In this document: piece after piece, positions 36,401 to 46,053 of the stretch
How the letters are laid out: each line of letters opens with the position of its first letter
Position numbering within the stretch: the first letter of the stretch is position 1
Notes under the pieces: model-generated
Seen by the model: the letters and a program-made list of their open reading frames with translations, nothing else
What the model was told of the DNA's origin: nothing
The model's database searches: none
NCBI GenBank assembly: GCA_038049695.1
Contig: CP142453.1
Location: 130,955,001-131,019,000, forward strand
Length of the DNA: 64,000 bases
Origin: Cinnamomum chago
Lineage: Eukaryota; Streptophyta; Magnoliopsida; Laurales; Lauraceae
Reading direction: 5' to 3'
Made by a program: the position numbers and the translations under genes

Positions 36401-39400
36401 AAGATCCAAAGCAAGTTTGAAAAGACATTGGGTGTGCAGGTTGTATAATGTCAGTTTCACTGCACAAGTTATGCATGCTTGGAGCTTACATTTTCTCCTA
36501 CTTGCATCATTTGGGACATACAGGAGGATTTATTTATTTATTTATAAAAAATCTTGTATTTAATTATTTGAAAAAATATTATGATAGAGACAATGATAAT
36601 GTGTAGCCTGCTGAGCGTTCTACTCAGCATCTATTACCAGCTTGCCATAACCCATATATATCAGGCCTTATTGCGCACCTCGCTATGGGGCCCAAGACTA
36701 GGGATGAAAATATGCACGGCACGGCCCACTGAAGAAGGGCCCAGCCATGCCTGGGCCGGGCCGGCAAGACCCATGATAATTATGCGGGCCGTGCTGTGCC
36801 TAGCCCAATGCCTTTGGGGTCAGCCCAGCACGGCCTAGGGCACGGCTCTGGTCGTGCTGTGCTGGGTTAGGCCTTAGTCGGGCCTGGGCCATGCAGCCCG
36901 TGGGCGGCCCACATATCCCCCTCCCCCCTTTTTTATTTTTTTACTTTTTTAAGTTCTTTAAGTCTTAGAGACTTAGACTCTTCACTCTTGGTCTCGGACC
37001 AATTTCATTAAAATAAAGAAATTAAGAGAAATAACAAGTAGAATAACACTAATGATGTTTTGAAAAAATACATCAAATAAATTGTATTTCCTTGAAATTT
37101 AAGTTACAAAAGTTCAAAAAAATTACAAGTTTGAAATATATATAATGAAATTCAAACCTTCGGATAAATGAAAAAAGAATTACAACTTTAAAAACCTATG
37201 ATACATTCTAAAAAAAAAATTACAAGTTGAAAGCCTATTATACATTCTAAAAAAAATTACAACCCCCCCATTTGACCGTTTATAGCGAGCGGGCCGCGGG
37301 GGGCGGGGGGATTTTTAAAAAAACAATAGCTGTTGGGGCCGGGCCGGGCCGCCCGCAGGCTAGGGGCACTGGCCCGGCCCAGCACGGTATGGATTTTTAA
37401 CTGGGCCATGAACGATTTTTTCGTGCCGTGCTCGGGCTGCCCGCCTAGATTTTCACCCCTACCCAAGGCCCACATGGGGCTTGTTTTTTATTTTTTTGGG
37501 GGGGGGGGGGATTTGAAGATCTGGTTGGGGCCCTCCTATGTACAAAAAGTAACTACATGTGATCATCCTAACCTTTCATCTACAACCCACAAATTTTTAC
37601 CATACAAAATGGTTCCACAGTCGATCCAATGGTTCAGTCCATTTAGATAGGTTTAAACTCAGGGGTTAGGTGACTATCAGGGGTGTGTGTGGTCCATTTA
37701 GATGGACCATCAGGTGGGCCCCACTATGAGGTGCTCACGAGTGTGTACCTGATAACTGATATATATATTCAGTTGTTTGTTAATTAACATTTCCTTGCAT
37801 TTTGACTTAAATAAACATAGGCACGTGAGTGTAGAAGGGAAAGAAAACATCAGTTTTGTTCATTCAAAATCATACAACGACGCACAACTTGTATGACTCT
37901 GAGTGGTCTGGAACATCCTTTTTTTTTCTCCCCAAAAATGAAGATGCATGCATTCCTTTTAATTGACAGCGAAAGTAAACTTAAAAAATCTAACATTTTC
38001 AATACTCTTGATTCCTTTTTTTTTAGCAATGATAAAATTCGCTCCGATACTTGATATGTATCGCTTCGGGGACTGGCTGATGTGCTCTCTAATACTGATA
38101 TTTTGACAATTTTGCTATAAAGGTGGCATTGTTATGGATAGGACCTTGGTAAGTATCATCAACTTTTATGGTTCTTTCATCACGGTTGATGTGCAAAGGT
38201 CTTTGATAATTATTTTATTAGTTCATTAGCCTTAGGCAAGTCAAGCCTGTTTTAAGTAGAGCTTCAGCCCACGCTCAAGCTGAGTCCTTGTTGAGCTGTT
38301 AGAAAGTGGAAGGCAAATCTACTTAACACTTGTTAATCTCTTGAGTTGAACAGTGCCTAGCTTGAGCTTGGCTTGTGAGGTAACCAAGCTGGGCCAAGCT
38401 CTGCTCGGCAATCTCACGAGCCAAGCTTGAGCTGAGCCAAGTTGGCCTGCAAGCTACCTTGGCTTGTTGACTGCTCGACAGTCAAGATACTGCACCCTTG
38501 CTCATGCATGTGATGCCAGGAAGTACAAATGTGCTTTGCATCTTGACATCGAGGATTATGGTGTGCTTTCTTATCCTTTAAACATAAGGGATAATGATAG
38601 GCTAATATAAACTCTTATCCATATCGCTGAGAAAAGAACATCAACTATGAAGTTCAGAAATACAAGAGGTTACCCACCAGTAAATCCTATTATTCTGCTT
38701 CGTAAAACAATCCCAACACTCTGATGGTTGAGCACACTGCGCCCAATGAACAGAGTTGATGTGAAAATTTCTTCTCATCCTTGGAATTGTCATCCTTCCA
38801 TCTTAGGTGTCTACCTCCTTCCACTAGTAGCTCGATTAGATTGACCTTCAAGGGATCTCTAGGATACTAGACAATTGTAGCACCTACTCTTGTAAGACTG
38901 CTCGAACAGTAAAGCCTAACTGGTGCAGTTTTTCTTCTATTTTGTTGATCTTGTTGCTGTGCTTGTCCCCACTCATGGCAGCTTCATGATAATTCTAGTT
39001 CTGACATAGGTAATTTGCTTCAAATTTTTTTTTAAATAATGAAGAGCTATTATTATATACAATTAAGTAATATACCGCAATATCTCAAATAGTTGTTTCT
39101 AGACAGCGGTACTTTCTTATGAAGAAGAAATGGAAATCATGACCTATCAGTCTGAAGTATCAGCATTTAAACATTGTGCCAAACCAGTTGGGACACTCTA
39201 GATTCTACTAAGAATTCACTTTATACATTTTGATGCTTAAAAGGAGGTAGCATTCATAATGAGTTTGATGAATAATTGGCTTATCTCTACTTGGAATATA
39301 ACTATAAAAGAACAAATATCAAACTTGGTATAAAAGTGCAAAGCTTCTAGAAACTGGCCAAATTTGAGGATGAATTAAAAAGGACAAAAGGGCATTTCAT

Positions 39401-41354
39401 TCTAGCTCTTTCCCGAACTTTTTTTTATTGCTTCTTTTTCAGATTGATTGATCGTTAGGACTTGCTAACTTTTTTTGTGTTATATTCTGCAAGTTTAGTC
39501 AGAACAGAAATTTCTAATTAGTATTTTCTCCAGAACTTATACATCACCTGAAATAATCAAATACATATTTTTCTAGTAGAGCGAAACATTTATGAAATTT
39601 ATCCATCATTAGTCTACTTTAATGCTGGAGAAATTGGAGAACAACTTCCATGAAAATGCCACCTTTAGAATTATGGAGTCCTGATTCTGATTCTGGTTTT
39701 CATTACTATATTGCAAGATATCTTGATTCCTCGCTGTTATGGATATAAATAATTTGTAAATGCTAGACTGTTAGCCATAGTAGTTTTTTGGCAGTCCTTT
39801 GATTTAATTACTGATGTCTATTAAAATATGCAGTTGCTTTCAGGTGGAGAGCATGACATTGATGTCCTGGATTTAAGGAACAACACTCGGTATACGGGTG
39901 GTTACTCTGACGGTAGTCGTACTATTAAACTATTTTGGGAGGTATTATCCCCACAGATGATTGGCTGAACATTCTTTTGTACTTATTTGTTCTATTTGCT
40001 GTCTCCTTTTGAATGGCTCAACTACATGTTGGAATGCATGGAGCATTTTAGCTTCATCATTGTTTTATACCAATCAATGCACTAATAAGCATCCAGCCTC
40101 TCATTTTCATATAGATTGTTGCTTCCTGATTTTTCTTGCACCAAAGGGAAAATCCTTTTGTGCATTGCTGGTTGTGCTTTTTTCTTTTTTACTATTAGTA
40201 AATAGATTTATAGAGCTTAAGGAGGTAAATAACCTGTGGCCTTTGGAACGTGCGTGCTTTGGAATGAAAGAGAGTGTTATTTTGTGTTCTTACTTTTCCC
40301 CCATCCTATTGCGATATTGCAGGTTATCACAGGATTTGAATCGAAAGATCGTTGCATGGTGCTAAAGTTTGTGACTAGTTGTTCTCGAGCTCCATTGCTT
40401 GGATTCAAGCATTTGCAACCTACTTTTACTGTTCATAAGGTATGATATTTGTCTAAATTTTTAGTGAGATTTCCTTGCACTATCACCTTTTGTTTGCCTG
40501 GAGTTATTATTGTCAAGTCAGACAGGCAATGGATCCCAAAAGCTTAAGTTAGAAAGCGGAAGACAAATCTACTCAAACCCTTCCGTCTCCCAGTGGGGGA
40601 GAGTGTAAGGTCCATATGATTGTGACCCACCCTGAAGAAGGGCATCTGTTGGGGTTTCCTCTGGCACTTGGGTTTGCAATGTATAGAATTACATGAGTCC
40701 CACATCGGAAGTAGACAACTCCAAAGCCTGCGCTTATAAGGCAAACCTCGTCTTAAGTCACCATGACACGTTTTAAAGCCGTGCGGTCCCAAATCCCATT
40801 AAAATTTTAAAGTAAGCATACTTGTGCGGGAGCAATACTGGGATGGGTGACCACTTGGGAAGTTCTCGTGCATGCACGTGGGCCAAAGCAGACGATACCA
40901 AGCAAAGTTTAGTTCTATGCCACTAAGTGGTTTTCAATTTTGACGGGATCTACCTGGGAAGTCCTCGTGTGCGCACGTGGGCTAAAGCGGCCAATACCAA
41001 GCAAAGTTTTGTTCTATGCCATTAAGTGGTTTTCAATTTTTGACCGGATCACCACACTCAACCTTCAAGCCCACTAAATTCTCTCTATAGTTTTTTCATT
41101 CTGTTAATTTTCGAATTTTGACTCAAGAGTCTATCTTCCAAAGTTACGGCCAATTATTTGCTTGATTTCTGGCCTACATAATTAGCAGCACATCATTTGC
41201 AAACCATGCACATAGAGGAAATTCATCTTAGGTCGCCTGCAAAGTCAGTTATAACCGAGGTAGATAGTTGGGGCTCAAAGGAGACCCTTGGAGTAACAGA
41301 CTCCAACTATGAACTTTATCATCTCATCCATAGCTCTTACACTCAATACCATCC

Positions 41355-41400
<46 letters not shown>

Positions 41401-41765
41401 CAAGGCTCTCCTAAGTTTCAGCTTAGGAGAAAATTTCATAAGCTCATGCTTGTGGGGCCCATCTTTGGTCCATCCAAATCAACTAAACGACCCCCTTAAA
41501 TTGCACATGTCCACCAACTTTCGGTCAGATCCGAATTTATTGGACCGTTGGATCGACTATGTATCGATTCGAATGGACTATTGACCATTAAACTTGTGGG
41601 CCTATATGGAGATGATAGAAATCACGATTGGAGTTCATTTTTTTTATAGAGATTAAGATCCCAAGGAGGCCTTGAAATTCCCCCCATCCCCATGAGGGTC
41701 CCCAAGTGGGTCCCACCACACACTTGAGCTTATCTTATTGTATACTTGAGTTTAGGAGAGCTAGC

Positions 41766-41811
<46 letters not shown>

Positions 41812-44643
41812 GTGTGGATGTGAGGACCCCCACCTTATCTCTCATAGTAAGGTGAGAGCATCTCTTATATATCCAAAGCCATAAAATTACATGGAAATTC
41901 TTACTCGTTAAGTTTTCCATGAGTAGTCTCGGCAGGGATATGGATATGTCAATATACCCAGCATATGGTTGGTTGATTCTTAGAAACATTACATTCTTGT
42001 TTTCGACATTGCTCCATCACATTGTCTACTCGTAGTTTGATGGTTCGGCAGTTTCCACAATTCTGGAACTCTTGTTTGTTATTATTAGAAAATGGACAGT
42101 ATCTCCATTGGTGGCCATTTTTCTCATGGTAATAAGTCTTTTTAAACAATTTGGCTCGCCAAAGCAATTCCCCCCACAGAAATAGGTACACCACCTGTCC
42201 TCAATCTCTGTTTTTCATTGTTTTTTTCCAAAATCTTCTTCATATCTGCTTCAGACGTTTGATTAATTATCTCCCCCTTCCACTCCTTGGTATTCTTTTT
42301 CACAATTTATTTTGGACGACTTTTGACCTTTTAAGCATGTTTGTTTGAATTAGTATACATAGAAATTCATGGTCGAATAAGTTCTAAGGATTATTAGATA
42401 GAAGATGGCAAATATAGATGGGGACCTTGACTTGACTAGGAATTGAATTATTAGGGTGATGGCTGAGTTAAAGGGGAGGTTATTTGCTGGTCACTTCTGT
42501 ATATTCACCTTGGACCCTCATTTTTAACCATTTATTGCATGATTCCTATGCAAGCAAATAGGCCCTTGGTCGTTTACGGGAGTGAAGCACAACTTTGAAG
42601 CACTCCCACAGTTAAGCTATTCTGTTTGACTGTCCCTTTTCTCAGGCCTCTCGTTCTGTTTGATTCTGTGGCATAACTATTTTTCTGTGCATTTGTTCAA
42701 TGACTAGTAACAAAGCACGGGCAAAAAGTAAGATATTACATTTTGAATTTATAAGATATCAAAATTAATTATAAACATATAAGCATATATTTATCATATT
42801 TATATAAAAGCAGTCAACACATCTTCAATCACAAATGCAAGTGGTCAACATCAATAATAAACTATTACAAAGATAAAGCTAAAAAAATCCATTCAACAAC
42901 AACATAAAAATAATAATTACAGCAATAATTACTAAAGAAGGTATAGAAAAGCGAATTTTGTTTGAATTGTTCAAACCATTTTTTAGCTCTAGATTTTAAA
43001 AAAAACGTATAAATATCATGCTAGTGTTATTTGATCCCAGTAATAATTGACCCACATTGGATCAATGTATATATCTCTTAATTATGAGTCCATGTGGGCT
43101 CACGAAAGTGTAATTTATGGTAGGTCAAACCTAGGGCCATATATGTCTATATAATCAGATCAGAAAATGATGCCTATAAGATTCAACAAAAAAACTCCAA
43201 CCTCAAAACATTTTTATCACAAGCCCATCCATGAGATGGCCTACCACAAGGCCGGGTTCGATTTTCGTTCACATGTAACAATCTTTGAATGGAATAGAGC
43301 TGTATTTGGAAACTAAAAGAAAATGATATTTTTTATGAAAGATTTATCAATATGAATTGTAGAAGGTGGGCTCGAAATATTAAAATAAAAAGATGACAAT
43401 GTTGAGAGGATGTAGAATAAATGGTGTTGAGAGAGAATAACTTTAGCAAAATAGAGAGATTTTATGGGATATTGATTGATAGACTTTATGAGATAGAGGA
43501 TATGGATAAAGAGATTTTTTTGGAGAAAAAATTGTAGCATATGATGATAAGGCACCTTGAAGCACTCTAGATTTTTTTATCCATATTTATTTGAAAGGAG
43601 AATGATTGGATTGCTGAGGTAGCACCCCTCAAAGCCCACCTCTCCTTTCCGGGCCTAAAAAATAAAAAAAATTAATAAAATATTTTCTTTAGAATATTAT
43701 TGATAAATATTTTTTTAAATTTAATATTTTCTTTAGAATATTATTTAGAAACCAAAAGGCGTAGAAACTAACAACAATTGCATACCAATAATTATGTGGG
43801 GCCCACCTTGTGGATCTTAATCATATCTATGGTCCATATGCTCCTAGTGAATACAGGCGTGCATCAGGGTGGGCCCTGGTCTGAGCTCATTTTGTCATAT
43901 AATAAATAGCAAGGCAGTATGTAATGTGCATGAGAATCTATTACGTGAGTGAATCCAACAGTTTACAAAATCAATACTAAAATCATAATGACGAGGATTG
44001 GTTAGACAAATTTTAGTATGGATTAAGAATAGAGAGTGATTTGAGAATTAAGATAAGAAGATAAAATAGAAAAGTTAGGAAAAGAGATTTTTTATGGGAA
44101 GTTAGAAGGATTTTAGAAATATTGGTTTAGAAAACCATAATCTTAATTTTAATTTAAATGGAGAGATTTAGGAAGGAGATTTGGGAGGTGTAGTGGCCCA
44201 CATTATACCCAAAGATTTGTGTGATTTTATAAGTATTTTTATTAAAGAAGAACTCACATACTAATGATGTGGCACCCTCCAGATCCCTCCCCGTTTGTTT
44301 TAATATATATAATTTATTTATTTTTTCTATAGGAATAAATTTAACGACTCTGAAATTGGATTTAGGTTGCATGCGATGTTCCTCTTTTGGCCATGATTGG
44401 AGGGCAGGACGTGGACCGGCTACCTTCAGCTTCAACATGCTACAACACACTGAAGGTGTTTTGATGATGAAAAAAAAACTTGCTTACAACCCAATTTGTT
44501 AGAAGTTCTCATTTGTATTGATTTTTGTTCAAAATGTGCATCTTTCTTTTTTTTTACAGCTCCCAACGTACAAGCGTGCGAGTACTTTGAGAAGCAAACT
44601 CCTCTATGCGATCAATTCCAATGCAGGATTTGAACTATCATAG
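18459..44643 (+). CDS. UPL7: HECT-type E3 ubiquitin-protein ligase UPL7
   Basis: Fourteen exons join in frame to 1171 aa: 18459-18485, 18838-18960, 19746-19986, 21712-22301, 25797-26789, 27334-27680, 32545-32823, 32942-33194, 35500-35670, 35750-35842, 39834-39941, 40323-40439, 44366-44455, 44560-44643. All introns are GT-AG. An IQ motif ([14 protein letters not shown]) sits near residues 44-60, as in plant UPL7. The HECT domain runs from about residue 800 to the end, with [13 protein letters not shown] before it. The active-site loop [14 protein letters not shown] holds the predicted catalytic Cys1139, and the tail ends GFELS. HECT ligases take ubiquitin from an E2 onto this Cys and pass it to substrate; UPL7 substrates are not shown by sequence. 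An alternative ATG at 18826 is in frame with exon 2 (MAKQVSLRG). The gene looks intact despite more than 22 kb of intron. Confidence 0.92.
20800..21480 (+). pseudogene. LINE 3' part in UPL7 intron 3
   Basis: Plus-strand translation gives HSFVHCSFA, then [10 protein letters not shown], then [13 protein letters not shown] and [10 protein letters not shown] in shifting frames. This resembles the zinc-binding RT-associated region at the end of plant LINE ORF2 (…W..ERN.RIF…). A C-run of 22 (21367-21388) and a tail CATTACTGTTTCATAAAAAAA follow. Stops and frameshifts show it is dead. Confidence 0.5.
23456..24431 (+). mobile_element. Cassandra-type TRIM array: LTR-int-LTR-int-LTR
   Basis: Three LTRs (23456-23760, 23806-24098, 24144-24431; 305, 293 and 288 bp) alternate with two 45-bp internal segments. 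Each LTR starts TGTGAGA or a close variant and ends in TGACA. Each internal segment starts with ATTGGTATTAGAGCC or a decayed form, the usual primer-binding site for initiator tRNA-Met, and ends with the polypurine tract GTGGGGGAGAG. Each LTR carries 5S-rRNA-like sequence. Small size, no coding region and 5S in the LTR define Cassandra. The extra LTR and internal unit point to unequal recombination. Flanks (CTCAG and TTCAA) show no 5-bp duplication. It lies in UPL7 intron 4, in the sense of the gene. Confidence 0.85.
23626..23706 (+). repeat. 5S rRNA-like segment of Cassandra LTR 1
   Basis: Contains GGATCCCATAAGAAC, GGAGTTAAGCGTGCTCGAGC and GGGATGGGTGACCTCCTGGG, which follow plant 5S rRNA from the middle to near the 3' end, including the A-box and C-box promoter parts. 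It is part of a retroelement LTR and not a 5S gene: the 5' third of 5S rRNA is missing or replaced. Equivalent decayed segments lie at about 23962-24050 and 24292-24380. Confidence 0.8.
24929..25286. mobile_element. MITE with TATGATGC...ATAC ends in UPL7 intron 4
   Basis: The left end TATGATGCCCAGATAC pairs with GTATCCAAGTATCATA at the right. The interior has many GATACGGATAC words, as in the 131-bp element at 12664. It is probably a longer member of the same family. No coding capacity. Confidence 0.5.
28012..28095 (+). mobile_element. tRNA-like SINE fragment
   Basis: GCCTGTAGCTTAGTTGGATG resembles a tRNA A box and GGTCAAGTCTCAAGTC resembles a B box about 35 bases later. The rest cannot fold into a cloverleaf, so this is a SINE head or remnant and not a tRNA gene. 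It lies in UPL7 intron 6. Confidence 0.4.
28678..28823. repeat. 73-bp tandem duplication
   Basis: Two adjacent copies, 28678-28750 and 28751-28823, begin TTCATCAAAATGGAAGAAAT and differ at about one base. The duplication is much younger than the LINE it lies in. Confidence 0.85.
29249..29462. mobile_element. MITE with TTTAAAAAATCGG ends, GAGTCGACTCGG-rich
   Basis: The left end TTTAAAAAATCGGCCGAGTC pairs with the right end GACTCGG...CCGATTTTTTAAA. The interior is built from GAGTCGACTCGGACTTGG-type words, themselves palindromic. Related copies lie at about 32155-32386 and 36087-36246. It is nested within the LINE remnant in UPL7 intron 6. Confidence 0.6.
32155..32386. mobile_element. Second copy of the GAGTCGACTCGG MITE family
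   Basis: Left end GGGTTTTAAAAATCAG, right end CTGAGATTTTAAACC, with GGCTGAGTCTGAATCTGAGT and TCGGCCAAGTCCC inside. More decayed than the copy at 29249. It ends about 160 bp upstream of UPL7 exon 7. Confidence 0.5.
33655..34232 (+). pseudogene. LINE 3' end with RNase H remnant in UPL7 intron 8
   Basis: Plus-strand reading gives an ANFDGSVVC-like start followed by [20 protein letters not shown], the RNase H start seen in plant LINEs. A later stretch reads [16 protein letters not shown]-like, resembling REANxxADFLAREG. It ends TATAGTTATCATTCCC and an A-run at 34221-34232. Stops interrupt it. It has the opposite orientation to the intron 6 LINE. Confidence 0.6.
34283..34347 (-). mobile_element. 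tRNA-derived SINE fragment (family also at 54100 and 55062)
   Basis: On the minus strand AGGTTGTGGGTTCAAGTCAT is a good tRNA B box (GGTTCAANNC). The same phrase, with changes, occurs at about 54100-54170 and 55062-55132. The preceding GCGCAATTGAAAGTTGCTCC fits a decayed A-box side. No complete tRNA can be folded. Confidence 0.45.
36087..36246. mobile_element. Third copy of the GAGTCGACTCGG MITE family
   Basis: Left end ATTTTAAAACTTGGCCGAGT, right end CGCCAATTTTTAAAAT, with GTTCGAGTTGAGTCGG inside. It is shortened and lies in UPL7 intron 10. Confidence 0.45.
36699..37461. mobile_element. Ds-like non-autonomous hAT element
   Basis: The left end is TAGGGATGAAAAT and the right end reverse-complements to TAGGGGTGAAAAT. 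This agrees with the 11-bp TIR of the maize Ac/Ds family. Flanks CCCAAGAC (36691-36698) and CCCAAGGC (37462-37469) match at 7 of 8 bases, as expected of an 8-bp hAT target duplication. The subterminal DNA is GC-rich with repeated GGGCCGGGCC words, while the centre (about 36920-37260) is AT-rich. No transposase ORF. It lies in UPL7 intron 10. Confidence 0.8.
40545..41055 (+). mobile_element. Truncated Cassandra-type TRIM with internal duplication
   Basis: A short internal segment ends in the polypurine tract AGTGGGGGAGAG, and the 3' LTR starts TGTAAGGTCC at 40604. The LTR carries decayed 5S-like sequence (about 40787-40880: AAATCCCATTAAAA, GGGATGGGTGACCACTTGGG). The part from about 40857 is duplicated in tandem with a period near 99 bp (second copy from about 40956, GGGAAGTCCTCGTGTGCGCA). 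The 5' LTR was not found. It lies in UPL7 intron 12, sense orientation. Confidence 0.65.
41396..41768. mobile_element. MITE framed by two (AT)n microsatellites
   Basis: The left end GAGCAAGGCTCTCCTAAG and the right end (reverse complement GGGCTAGCTCTCCTAAAC) are imperfect inverted repeats. (AT)n runs lie at 41360-41395 and 41769-41807, directly outside each end. Insertion into a TA-rich site, followed by growth of both flanks, would explain this. No coding capacity; the ORFs there run through the microsatellites. Confidence 0.5.
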
Positions 44644-46053
44644 GAATTTACATATGATGGAATTACACCTTCCCCAACCCTCTGGACAGTCAATTTGAGT
44701 TCTAGTAGTAGTTCTGCTTACTCTAGATGATGAACATGCATTGCAGTGTTCCGGTCAGATTGACAATTTCTTTCTGTATTTGTTTATATAATTAAATTGT
44801 ATGCAACATTTTTTTTAAGTTTTTGGTCACCACATGAAATCAATCAGTGAACGAGTTCCCAAGTGGGAGGTGCCTAACCAGTACACTTCTCGTCTCGGGT
44901 GGCAAATATAATGCTTCTTGTAAGTCATACGATCATATTTACTGATACATGTAAATCCAATATAAATTTTACTTTTTCTTGTACCTTGATCTTAGATGAA
45001 ACAGAGGCAAATAAGCATTGAAGCATTCTGCTGCAGCCCTCTTCCGTTTGGTTTTTTGTGTGCGTCAGTGTTTAATATAAATATTCCGTGAAAAATACAT
45101 ATCTAAAACTGTTGGATATACTCAGTTTTTTGGCTAAGTCGGACTAATAGTCAGGAGTGATGGTTTAAACTTGAAGATCAGGATCAATCTTGGGTATGTG
45201 AATGGTACCAAGATACTAACACCTCTCGACCATGAACGTGTTGTATTGGAAGTACTCATTTAATTATATAAATTAGTGATTTTAACAAGCATAGTAGTGT
45301 GTTCCACATGTATAACATTTGTATATGAAAACATTCATATCCCATGCATAGCTTAGCTACCCCTTGTATATTTTGACGTACCTGAGGAAGGTGGTGGGCA
45401 CCTATCTTCTTCAGGTTTAAATTTGGCACGTCTTAACAGAAAAAAAATCAATTAGGGCATGGACCAATACAGGAGGAACTCAAAAGGACCTGTTTGTTTA
45501 TTGTCAGTCACTTTTTTTTTTTCCCCCGAAAGGTAAGCAGTCTAAATCATCTCGAGTGTCTCGACTACTTTGATGATCCTGTCTGCCTAATTTGTGGCCT
45601 TGAGTGGGACAAAAGATGACCATAATCCAACTGGAAAACATGGCAACCTGGACTTGCCCGGGCCCAGGCATTTTCTGATTGATGTCATCTCCAGAAGGTG
45701 TTTTGTTCATAGATAGCAAAGGTGCATAGTCGACGGTTACTCATATGCAGCGTCTAATATAAAGGACCAGATTGACTGGTTCAACTGGAACCATTAAACG
45801 GTGGTTGAAATGGTGTGCCTCTTTCGATTGAAGATTGTCAAAAGCCCTTTTCCAAGTAAGGAGAAAGATCTTATTATGTTCCCTTTTTAATTTTCTACTT
45901 TCAGTTAGATGGCTGCTTACTAATGCACAGAATTCATAAATTACTTTAAAAAGTGAAACATCATATGCATACCTCTGTAAATGAAGGATTCTCTTGAGCA
46001 TTTCGAATTTCTTTGTATGAAGTGAATCAAAGCTGCCATTCCAATTCTGATAC
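44644..46053. other. Spacer between convergent UPL7 and PPR genes
   Basis: Should hold the 3' UTRs of both genes. I see no other coding sequence. A 114-codon minus-strand ORF (45741-46085) overlaps the PPR end and has no recognisable family features. Confidence 0.6.
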
